NCBI GenBank assembly: GCA_035282865.1
Contig: DATEVB010000111.1
Span: 1 to 7,457 of the forward strand
Origin: UBA4744 sp035282865
GTDB taxonomy: Bacteria; Actinomycetota; Acidimicrobiia; Spongiisociales; UBA4744
DNA length: 7,457 nt
Direction of reading: 5' to 3'
A program made the translations under genes and the position numbers. Shown piece by piece: positions 1 through 5,927 of this stretch. Under the pieces are notes generated by a model. That model made no database searches and had not been told where the DNA came from. It saw nothing but the letters and a program-made list of their open reading frames with translations. The stretch's first letter is position 1. The number at the start of each line of letters is the position of its first letter.

Positions 1-424
1 AGTATCTGCGCATCGTGCTCGACCCTGTGCGCCTGGCCCTCCTGGGCGCGGCAACCCCGGTCGGGTCGACGTCGGATCCCTCGCCGACGGGTTGGGGGTC
101 GAGGCGAGATCGGTGCTGTCGGCGATCATGAGGCTGAAAGCGGCCGGCTTGCTGGACGAGGACCATCGCCTCGAGGTGGGAACGTTGTAGCGGCTGGGTT
201 CACAGATCCCTGCGATGAAAGGAGCGGCCCCGTTTGTAACCGAAGCTCCTTGGGACGCGGAAGAAGCTACTGTCCTGCGCAGGTTCTTCGAAGGCACACG
301 GCTCACCCAGATCCCGGCACATTCCAAACGGTTGGTGATCCTTGAACGTCTGGTGCAGGAGTTCGAACCTGGCATGCTGTATGGGGTGCTGAGCGGTTGC
401 GAACTCGTGGCTGGTGGCTGGTAG
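1..424 (+). pseudogene. Decayed HTH + DUF2087 regulator, partial at the left edge
   Basis: Remnant of a probable DNA-binding regulator. Frame 3 from base 3 reads LRIVLDPVRLALLGAAT, typical of the start of a winged-helix domain. Near base 59 the homology moves to frame 2 and continues as VDVGSLADGLGVEARSVLSAIMRLKAAGLLDEDHRL-like helix-turn-helix text, so one base appears to be missing. Frame 2 then meets a TAG at 188-190. In the same frame after it come RLGSQIP and, from about 266, a recognisable DUF2087 segment (LRRFFEGTRLTQIP, then KRLVILERLVQEFEPG). Homology stops at about base 382; the last 13 residues to the TAG at 422-424 do not fit, so roughly half of the usual ~70-residue domain is gone. 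An ATG at 215 could open a 69-aa peptide but has no clear ribosome binding site and would encode only half a domain. The gene probably began left of the window. A sequencing error could explain the frameshift but not all three defects. Confidence 0.7.
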
Positions 425-440
425 CTAGGGTTGTTTGCTC

Positions 441-1286
441 ATGCCCGGCTTACTCGCTTTCCACGCTCACCCCGACGACGAGACCACCTCGACCGGAGGG
501 ACTCTGGCGCGCTATGCGGAAGCAGGGGAACAGGTGGTCGTGGTCACCGCTACCGACGGGGCCGTCGGTGAGATTCACAACTACGACCATCCTGAGGACC
601 TCAAGCCTCGTCTTGCGGCGATTCGCTCCGAGGAGATGGCCAAAGCGGCCCAGGTGCTGGGGGTCACCCACCACGAGTTCCTCGGATACCGGGATTCCGG
701 CATGATGGGCACCGACGACAACGGGCACCCGGATGCGTTCTGGAATGCCGGTTTCATGGAGGCCACCGCTCGTCTGGTGCATCTGATTCGCCACTACCAG
801 CCGGAGGTGGTGATCGCCTACGACCCTTTTGGCGGGTACGGCCACCCTGATCACATCCAGGTCAACCGGGTGGGAACCGCCGCGTTCTTCGGCGCCGACG
901 ATGTGGGCCGTTTCCCGCCTGCCGAGGGAGAAGGTCTGTGGACACCCTGCAAGCTGTACTGGGTTACGTTTCCCCGGTCGCGAACTCTGGCCATCCGGCA
1001 GGCTCTCTTCGAAGCCGGTGAGATCACCGGGGCGGAGTTCCACCGTCGCCCGGCGGCCGGTATCCCCGACGAAGACATTACCGCCTGGGTCGACGTGCGG
1101 GATTATGTCGATCGCAAGTTCGAGGCCTGGGGTGCCCATCGGAGCCAGATTCCTGAAGACTGGTGGCTCTTCCGGGTGCCCGAGGAAGCCCGACCCGAGG
1201 TGTTCGGTCGGGAGAGCTTCATGCGGATCGTGAGCCGGGTCGATGCTCCCGACCGTGAGGACGATCTCTTTGCCGGTCTCCGATGA
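441..1286 (+). CDS. LmbE/PIG-L family zinc deacetylase or amidase (MshB/Mca-like)
   Basis: Zinc-dependent N-deacetylase of the LmbE/PIG-L family, 281 aa. The family includes MshB, which deacetylates GlcNAc-inositol in mycothiol synthesis, and Mca, which cleaves mycothiol S-conjugates. Residues 8-14 read HAHPDDE, with H10 and D13 as expected zinc ligands and D12 as the catalytic base. Residues 128-138 read DPFGGYGHPDH, with H138 as third ligand and Y133 matching the catalytic tyrosine of MshB. The DPxGGYGHPDH wording is closer to MshB than Mca, but the C-terminal half has no part I can assign to either, so the substrate is open. I chose ATG 441 because it gives MPGLLAFHAHPDDE, the usual family start; an in-frame TTG at 435 adds two residues. 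A weak AGGG (427-430) lies upstream. The protein should be cytosolic. Its stop overlaps the next gene's ATG (1283-1286), so it heads a translationally coupled operon. Confidence 0.88.
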   Translation: MPGLLAFHAHPDDETTSTGGTLARYAEAGEQVVVVTATDGAVGEIHNYDHPEDLKPRLAAIRSEEMAKAAQVLGVTHHEFLGYRDSGMMGTDDNGHPDAFWNAGFMEATARLVHLIRHYQPEVVIAYDPFGGYGHPDHIQVNRVGTAAFFGADDVGRFPPAEGEGLWTPCKLYWVTFPRSRTLAIRQALFEAGEITGAEFHRRPAAGIPDEDITAWVDVRDYVDRKFEAWGAHRSQIPEDWWLFRVPEEARPEVFGRESFMRIVSRVDAPDREDDLFAGLR

Positions 1287-2113
1287 CCGAATCGGCAACC
1301 GCCCGCTGGCGGCGCTTGCTCGAGGAATGGGCCCTTCCGCAAGAGCTGCTCGACGCCGTCCCGGATTCGCCGTACGGATGGTCCCCTGACCTGTGGAAGC
1401 GGCGGGCCCAGATCGCCCGTGAGCAGGGCTCTGAGACGCCAACGAGCGACGTAATCCGCTCCCTCCTGCCCGCCAACGGCACCCTCCTAGACGTCGGGGC
1501 CGGCACCGGCCGAGCATCACTCATGCACGCCGCGGATGGCCACCTGCTCACCGCCGTCGAAAAGAACCCGGAGCTTGCCGAGCAGTATCGGCAACGTGCC
1601 GCCGAGTTGGGCGTCGCCGGCAAGCTGGTCGAGGGCGTCTGGCCGGTGGTTGCCAGCGCCGTCGCCGTCCATGACGTGGCGATGTGTGCCCATGTCGTCT
1701 ACGACGTCCAGGACATCGAGCCGTTCGTGTCGACACTTGCCCGTCACGGGCGGGCAGGTGTTGTAGTGGAACTGACTCCCGATCATCCCTGGTCCGGATT
1801 GGCCCCCTACTACCGGGCGCTCCACGGCCTTCCGCGTCCAGAGGGGCCGAGCTTCCGGGACTTCGTGGAAGTGGTCGAACAGGTTTGCTCAATCCACCCG
1901 GTGGCCGAGGTGTGGACCCGTCCCGGTCAGGTGTGGTTCGAGAGTTGGGACGAGATCCTCGATCACTATGGGAAGCGTTTGGTGCTGCCCCGCCATCGTT
2001 GGGACGAGCTACGGGAGCTGCTGGCCCCGGAAACAGGTGAGGACGACGGCCGCCTGTACGTGGGGAGTCGAGAGCGGACCATGGTGACGGTCTGGTGGTG
2101 CACGGACGGATGA
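1283..2113 (+). CDS. Class I SAM-dependent methyltransferase, substrate unknown
   Basis: A 276-aa protein with a Rossmann-type methyltransferase core. Residues 68-79 (LLDVGAGTGRAS) are motif I, the glycine-rich SAM loop. E93 in AVEKN is the acidic residue expected after strand 2 to hold the SAM ribose. Residues 131-149 (DVAMCAHVVYDVQDIEPFV) fit the motif II region, and 158-164 (AGVVVEL) the following strand. The first 55 or so residues form a Trp- and Arg-rich helical extension. The C-terminal part (from about 190) has no signature I recognise, so the acceptor cannot be named. The ATG is the only start that fits the ATGA overlap with the deacetylase gene; no strong Shine-Dalgarno is visible, as expected for coupled reinitiation. 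It ends in a second ATGA overlap with the glycosylase gene, so all three are probably made from one message. Confidence 0.85.
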   Translation: MTESATARWRRLLEEWALPQELLDAVPDSPYGWSPDLWKRRAQIAREQGSETPTSDVIRSLLPANGTLLDVGAGTGRASLMHAADGHLLTAVEKNPELAEQYRQRAAELGVAGKLVEGVWPVVASAVAVHDVAMCAHVVYDVQDIEPFVSTLARHGRAGVVVELTPDHPWSGLAPYYRALHGLPRPEGPSFRDFVEVVEQVCSIHPVAEVWTRPGQVWFESWDEILDHYGKRLVLPRHRWDELRELLAPETGEDDGRLYVGSRERTMVTVWWCTDG

Positions 2114-2727
2114 TTCTCAACGAAACCACGTTGGCGGAAGGAGCCGCCATCCTCGCGGAACGGGATCCCGATCTGGCCGATACCGTCCACCGCTACGGTC
2201 CACCCCCGCTTTGGGCCCGAGAGCCGGGTTTTGCGACGCTGCTGGAGATCATCCTCGAACAGCAGGTATCGCTGGCTTCTGCAGAAGCCGCCTATGCCCG
2301 GCTGCTGGAGGTTGTCGGTTTGCTCACCCCCGACGCTTTCCTCGCTTTGGATGACCCCACCCTCCGCCAGGTCGGCTTCAGCCGCCAGAAGGCACGTTAC
2401 GGCCGGCTGTTGGCTCAGGCGCTCGTCACCGGCTCGATAGATCTGGAGACGATTGCGCGGCTCGAAGACCATGCCGCCCGGCAAGCACTCACCGCATTGC
2501 AGGGCGTCGGACCGTGGACTGCCGATACCTACTTGCTGATGGCACTTCTGCGCCCGGACGTCTGGCCGGCCGGGGACATCGCCCTGCAAACCGCCGTACG
2601 GGAGCTCAAAAGCTTGCCGACCCGACCCTCAGCCGAGGAGATGACCGATCTGGCCGAGCCGTGGAGGCCCTGGCGGGCGGTGGCCGCCCGGATTCTGTGG
2701 TTCCACTACCTCGGGGGTGTCGGCTAG
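2110..2727 (+). CDS. AlkA-like DNA-3-methyladenine glycosylase (HhH-GPD)
   Basis: A 205-aa base-excision-repair glycosylase of the HhH-GPD superfamily, AlkA/Mag1 branch, which removes alkylated purines such as 3-methyladenine. Residues 44-55 (LLEIILEQQVSL) are the conserved opening helix of the fold. Residues 130-137 (LQGVGPWT) form the helix-hairpin-helix that grips the DNA backbone. D156 in WPAGDIAL is the expected catalytic aspartate, matching D238 of E. coli AlkA. Residues 183-199 (EPWRPWRAVAARILWFH) match the AlkA C-terminal helix. It lacks the extra N-terminal domain of E. coli AlkA and is a short form. I chose ATG 2110 because it makes an ATGA overlap with the methyltransferase stop; a GTG at 2095 would add five residues. 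No Fe-S cysteine cluster is present, which argues against Nth/MutY. It ends in a CTAG shared with the opposing lipoprotein gene. Confidence 0.9.
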   Translation: MILNETTLAEGAAILAERDPDLADTVHRYGPPPLWAREPGFATLLEIILEQQVSLASAEAAYARLLEVVGLLTPDAFLALDDPTLRQVGFSRQKARYGRLLAQALVTGSIDLETIARLEDHAARQALTALQGVGPWTADTYLLMALLRPDVWPAGDIALQTAVRELKSLPTRPSAEEMTDLAEPWRPWRAVAARILWFHYLGGVG

Positions 2728-3164
2728 GCACACTCCGGGATCTGGGCGGTCGTCGGGGTATAGACCACGAGGACGTCGAAACCCGGAACCCGGAACTCGA
2801 GCACGTCGTCCGTCACCAACTCGACGGTGCCGAGCAGGGTCGGGCTGATCGATTCACGGGGGTTGGAGAATGCCGGGCGCCACGAATCCGGATACCGACC
2901 GGTTTCGAATGGTGGGTTGGTGGTCTCCCAGTTTCTGTTATCCGGCACCGGCCGCAAGTACCGCATCCCACAATGGATGTAGAACTCATACCGGTATGAC
3001 TGCCCGGGTTCGAGCTCATCGCCGGCACGGGGTAACCCCTGCAGGGACTCCATGAGAAACCTCCGTTCTGGAGAAGACTCGGCAGTGGTCACCGTGGTGA
3101 GTGGGGACTCCTGCTGCAGGCAGGCGGACAGCAGGATCCCGGCAATCACCATCAGCATCCCCAT
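2724..3164 (-). CDS. Putative small lipoprotein, function unknown
   Basis: A 146-aa secreted protein. Residues 1-15 (MGMLMVIAGILLSAC) form a hydrophobic segment ending in the lipobox L-S-A-C, so C15 should be lipidated and the rest should lie outside the membrane. A Thr/Ser-rich linker follows (residues 20-33). The body contains YRYEFYIHCGMRYL (57-70) and a strand-rich C-terminus (LEFRVPGFDVLVVYT). C65 and C145 are the only other cysteines and could form a disulfide. I do not recognise the family. ATG 3164 has a near-ideal AGGTGA five bases upstream. However, that start leaves the signal without a positive charge; an in-frame GTG at 3173 gives MKSMGM, a more typical signal start, and a GTG at 3218 is also in frame. 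The stop (TAG, 2726-2724) overlaps the glycosylase stop in opposite orientation. Confidence 0.75.
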   Translation of the reverse strand: MGMLMVIAGILLSACLQQESPLTTVTTAESSPERRFLMESLQGLPRAGDELEPGQSYRYEFYIHCGMRYLRPVPDNRNWETTNPPFETGRYPDSWRPAFSNPRESISPTLLGTVELVTDDVLEFRVPGFDVLVVYTPTTAQIPECA

Positions 3165-3169
3165 CGATT

Positions 3170-3175
3170 TCACCT
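3170..3175 (-). promoter_or_regulatory. Shine-Dalgarno of the lipoprotein gene
   Basis: The - strand reads AGGTGA, then five bases (AATCG), then ATG 3164. This matches the anti-Shine-Dalgarno well and supports ATG 3164. It also overlaps the alternative GTG start at 3173, so the two starts compete. A TAGGCT hexamer at 3187-3182 on the same strand could be a -10 box giving a very short leader, but I see no convincing -35 for it. Confidence 0.5.
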
Positions 3176-3256
3176 GCTCAAGCCTAGGTTGCGTGGGCGA
3201 GGCACCGGTAAATCGCACCCTCGTTGAGCGTCTGGCTGGCTAGCCTTTCCTCGCTC

Positions 3257-4855
3257 ATGCTCATTGTTCGTGACGTTCGCATCGAGGTAGGCCCCCGCGT
3301 CTTGCTGGAGGGGGCTTCCTTCAGCCTGCAACCGGGTGACAAGGTCGGTCTGGTGGGACGTAACGGTACGGGGAAGACCACCTTGATGCGCACGCTGGTG
3401 GGGTACCGGTCGCCGGCTGCCGGGTCCATCTTGCGGAGCGGCAACCTCGGGTATTTCTCCCAGGAAGCCGTTCTCCCGGATCTCGATCATCCAGATGCCA
3501 CCGCCTTGGAGCGGGTGCTCGCCGCTCGGGAGATTGGTGCCGTGCAGCGACGCATCGAGGATGCACGGCGCAAGATGGAACGCCTCGAGGGCGAACGGCG
3601 AGACCGGGCGATCCGCAACCATGCCCGGTTACAGGAGGAGTTCGAATCGCGAGGCGGCTACGCCGCCGAGGCCGAGGCCAAGCGAACGGCCGCCGCGCTG
3701 GGGCTCGGCAACGACGAGTTGTCACAACCGGTCGCCACGATGTCGGGTGGGCAGCGGCGCCGAGTGGAACTGGCCCGGATTCTCTTTGCGGAGACGGAGG
3801 TGATGTTGCTCGACGAACCGACCAACCACCTCGACCTCGACGCCAAGGCCTGGCTGATGGCGTACCTGGCCGACTACCGGGGTGCGCTTCTGGTGGTGAG
3901 TCACGATCTTCCCCTCCTCGACGAGGCAATCACCTCAGTGTTGTCGCTCGACCACAGCGAGATCGAGGCCTATCGGGGCAACTACTCACACTTCCTCGTA
4001 GAGCGGGAACGACGTCGCGAACAGCGGCAACGAGCCCGCAAGCAACAGGACCAGAAGATCGCCCAGCTCGAGACCACCGTGGCTCGTTTCAAAGGGACCA
4101 CGGAGAAAATGGCCCGGAAAGCGAAGACCATGCAGACCCGGGCGGACCGTATCAAACGCGATCTCGTCGAAGTGCGAGGCCGCGGCAAGAACGTCGCCGT
4201 CCGGTTCCCGCAGCCGGAACCATCGGGGCGAACTCCCCTGATGGCCGGGGGGTTGGCCAAGTCGTACGGCGACAACGTGGTGTTTGTCGACGTCGATTTC
4301 GATCTCGACCGGGGCGAACGGTTGCTGATCATGGGCCTCAACGGCGCCGGGAAGACCACCCTCTTGCGCATCCTCGCCGGGGTCGAGACGCCCGATATGG
4401 GTGAGGTGGAAGTCGGCTACAACGCATCGCTGGGGTACTACGCCCAGGAGCACGAGCAGATCAAGCCGGGTGCCTCCGTTTTCGACCACATGCGGGAGGT
4501 TTCGGATCAACCCGACCCGACCCTGCGGACACTGCTCGGCCATTTCTTGTTGGGAGACAAGGTCGACCAGGATGCAGGCACGCTCTCCGGCGGGGAGAAG
4601 ACCAAGCTGGCTCTGTGCCAGCTGGTGGTCTCCCGGCCCAATGTGCTGCTGCTGGACGAGCCGACGAACAACCTCGACCCCCAGGCTAAAGAGGCGCTGG
4701 TCGAAGCGCTGCGCCTGTACCAGGGCACGATCGTCCTGGTCAGCCACGACACAGACTTTGTGGAGGATCTCCAGCCGGACCGGGTGATGATGATGCCCGA
4801 TGGGGCGGTCGACTACTTCGACGAGTCGCTGCTCGAGCTGGTGGCAATGGCCTAG
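3257..4855 (+). CDS. ABC-F family ATPase, ribosome-associated
   Basis: A 532-aa soluble ABC-F protein with two ATPase domains and no membrane segments. Members bind the ribosomal E site to aid translation, or displace antibiotics. Domain 1: Walker A GRNGTGKT (34-41), signature MSGGQ (162-166), Walker B LLDEP (184-188) followed by TNHLD, switch histidine in SHD (215-217). Domain 2: Walker A GLNGAGKT (360-367), signature LSGGE (443-447), Walker B LLLDEP (464-469) followed by TNNLD, SHD (496-498). Both sites look fully competent. The linker at about 245-305 is rich in Arg, Lys, Gln and Glu and is the P-site tRNA interaction motif region. The opening resembles the Rv1473-type actinobacterial ABC-F group more than EttA, so a resistance role is possible but unproven. 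ATG 3257 gives the usual family start; an upstream in-frame start at 3224 adds 11 unsupported residues. No Shine-Dalgarno is visible. Confidence 0.93.
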   Translation: MLIVRDVRIEVGPRVLLEGASFSLQPGDKVGLVGRNGTGKTTLMRTLVGYRSPAAGSILRSGNLGYFSQEAVLPDLDHPDATALERVLAAREIGAVQRRIEDARRKMERLEGERRDRAIRNHARLQEEFESRGGYAAEAEAKRTAAALGLGNDELSQPVATMSGGQRRRVELARILFAETEVMLLDEPTNHLDLDAKAWLMAYLADYRGALLVVSHDLPLLDEAITSVLSLDHSEIEAYRGNYSHFLVERERRREQRQRARKQQDQKIAQLETTVARFKGTTEKMARKAKTMQTRADRIKRDLVEVRGRGKNVAVRFPQPEPSGRTPLMAGGLAKSYGDNVVFVDVDFDLDRGERLLIMGLNGAGKTTLLRILAGVETPDMGEVEVGYNASLGYYAQEHEQIKPGASVFDHMREVSDQPDPTLRTLLGHFLLGDKVDQDAGTLSGGEKTKLALCQLVVSRPNVLLLDEPTNNLDPQAKEALVEALRLYQGTIVLVSHDTDFVEDLQPDRVMMMPDGAVDYFDESLLELVAMA

Positions 4856-4882
4856 AGCAACGATATTGGTGGGAGAGGTGGT

Positions 4883-4931
4883 TTTGGCGCCTATCTTGCT
4901 CGCTATTTCGGGAACTTAGGCGCATGAACCG
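4883..4931. repeat. Direct repeat copy 1, degraded hairpin
   Basis: A 49-bp element matching 5876-5924 at 44 of 49 positions by my alignment, in the same orientation. Bases 4887-4893 (GCGCCTA) can pair with 4917-4923 (TAGGCGC). The inner stem is broken at two pairs where the other copy is intact (4898/4912 and 4895/4915), and the outer right arm differs at 4924-4926. The right arm contains the stop codon and last codons of the - strand AbiEi/DUF559 gene. It also lies between convergent genes, 28 bases after the ABC-F stop, so a weak terminator role is possible, though there is no T-tract in either direction. Confidence 0.85.
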
Positions 4932-5842
4932 TCTTGGAGCGAGGCGGCGACGATCTGGCAGAACTCATGCCCGCCGGAACGAATGTCCGCGTGACGGGCT
5001 GCTATTACCTTCCATCCCGCACCTACGAGGCGGTTTCGTCGAGCGTTATCTCGGGCCAGAGCAACGACATCGGAATGGTGGAGATCGCTGTCGTACTCAA
5101 TGACTATTCGGTGTTCCGGGTACGCGGCGTCTACGCGGGCCAAGAACGCCCCCGATGAATCGACAATGGAGAACTGAGGCTGAGGTTCGGGTAGGCCGTT
5201 CGAAGCGAGAAGAGCCAGGAGGGCAGTTTCCTGTTCGCTTTCGGGGATCCGCGTGTGTGCCCTCGCGTGCAGCGCAGCTCGCAATTTCGTCACACCCGGC
5301 CGGCCTGATCGGGCTAGACGCTCCAGCGTCTCGTTCGTTTTCGTCCAGGAGGTCTTGCCTTCCTTGATGGCTCGATCGAAGGCCATCTGAACTGTGAGGT
5401 AGCCGCGCACTGCCCCCAGATCCAGGAGAGTTCTCTCGACCGTGGTGCTTGGGATACCTCGGACCGATGTGATGTCCGGCTCCTCCAGAGCCAGGCTCTC
5501 GTGAACGACGAGCCCATCTCTGTGACTGCGACCCCAACGCCGACCCGTGACTTCGACGATTGAGCGACTGCGTCCGGGTAGGTCAAAGAGTTCCGCGGCC
5601 GATCGGTGAGATGCCGCAACCAGTTGACCACCCGTGAGACACGCGGCGACGAGCTGGCTTTCCCACGTCTCGGGAAGGGCGGTACTGCGATAGACACCCT
5701 CGAGAACTCGAGTCCAAGCCCCTGCACGGAATTGATGTTCGATCTGAGCCTTCGTCAAGCCAGCCCGCAAAGCCTGGGCTCTTTGGATGACGCCGTACTG
5801 CTCTGCGGCGATTTCTGCCATGAGACGCTGAGGTGATTCCAT
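4916..5842 (-). CDS. AbiEi-type winged helix fused to DUF559 (Vsr-like nuclease fold)
   Basis: A 308-aa two-domain protein. Residues 7-53 (LMAEIAAEQYGVIQRAQALRAGLTKAQI region, then WTRVLEGVYRS) form the winged helix of the AbiEi_4 antitoxin/regulator family, followed by its usual region (ASHRSAAELFDLPG, 78-90; STTVERTLLDL, 132-142). Residues 200-285 are DUF559, a PD-(D/E)XK fold related to Vsr. The acidic positions look intact: E203 or E205 in ESEQE, D238 in RVDAAYP, E249 and D251 in VIEYD, plus H255/H256. The protein could therefore bind and cut DNA, but activity is inferred. No AbiEii nucleotidyltransferase toxin is adjacent, so this is an orphan and not a visible toxin-antitoxin pair. ATG 5842 lacks a Shine-Dalgarno and directly abuts a perfect palindrome; M8 (5821) is an alternative start. 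The last codons lie in repeat copy 1. G+C looks a little lower than in neighbouring genes. Confidence 0.85.
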   Translation of the reverse strand: MESPQRLMAEIAAEQYGVIQRAQALRAGLTKAQIEHQFRAGAWTRVLEGVYRSTALPETWESQLVAACLTGGQLVAASHRSAAELFDLPGRSRSIVEVTGRRWGRSHRDGLVVHESLALEEPDITSVRGIPSTTVERTLLDLGAVRGYLTVQMAFDRAIKEGKTSWTKTNETLERLARSGRPGVTKLRAALHARAHTRIPESEQETALLALLASNGLPEPQPQFSIVDSSGAFLARVDAAYPEHRIVIEYDSDLHHSDVVALARDNARRNRLVGAGWKVIAARHADIRSGGHEFCQIVAASLQDGSCA

Positions 5843-5843
5843 G

Positions 5844-5858
5844 GCGACATCATGTCGC
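5844..5858. promoter_or_regulatory. Putative operator palindrome of the AbiEi/DUF559 gene
   Basis: GCGACAT-C-ATGTCGC is a perfect 7-1-7 inverted repeat ending one base before the - strand start codon at 5842. Further GACA half-sites follow at 5861-5864 and 5867-5870. On the - strand the centre of the palindrome reads CATGAT (5854-5849), placed where the -10 box of a leaderless gene would be, though no -35 is evident. AbiEi proteins of known type IV systems repress their own promoters through inverted repeats, so autorepression by the adjacent gene product is a reasonable inference. Confidence 0.5.
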
Positions 5859-5875
5859 TTGACAGTGACACCCCG

Positions 5876-5924
5876 TTTGGCGCCTATCTTGCTCGCTATT
5901 TCGGCAAGTTAGGCGCCAAAACCG
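5876..5924. repeat. Direct repeat copy 2, intact long hairpin
   Basis: The left arm TTTGGCGCCTATCTTGC (5876-5892) pairs with the right arm at 5904-5920 over 17 positions with a single T-T mismatch (5887/5909), around an 11-base loop TCGCTATTTCG. The same sequence recurs at 4883-4931 with the same loop. The element starts three bases beyond the korB stop on the - strand, so it may also end korAB transcription. No T-tract follows the stem on either strand, so a canonical intrinsic terminator is not shown. It occupies most of the gap between korB and the AbiEi/DUF559 gene. Confidence 0.88.
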
Positions 5925-5927
5925 GGA

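Noticed and set aside
397..427. Possible promoter for the LmbE operon (TTGCGA with a downstream TAGCTA-like box)
   Set aside because: The spacing is about 19 bases and the -10 match is poor; not enough to call.
450..1520. Long - strand open frame of 356 codons opposite the LmbE and methyltransferase genes
   Set aside because: It mirrors two well-supported + strand genes, its translation shows no domain, and long antisense frames are expected in GC-rich coding DNA.
3037..3046. Palindrome CCCTGCAGGG
   Set aside because: It lies inside the lipoprotein coding region, is short, has no partner sites, and is plausible by chance at this base composition.
3986..4747. - strand open frame of 253 codons opposite the ABC-F gene
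   Set aside because: It is a shadow of the ABC-F gene, whose motifs are intact along the whole stretch.
4916..5842. A complete AbiE type IV toxin-antitoxin system
   Set aside because: No AbiEii nucleotidyltransferase gene is next to it, and the C-terminal half is DUF559, not the usual antitoxin domain.
4883..5924. The two hairpin repeats as a CRISPR array or transposon terminal inverted repeats
   Set aside because: There are only two copies 993 bp apart with a gene between them, and they are direct, not inverted, relative to each other; no transposase is encoded.
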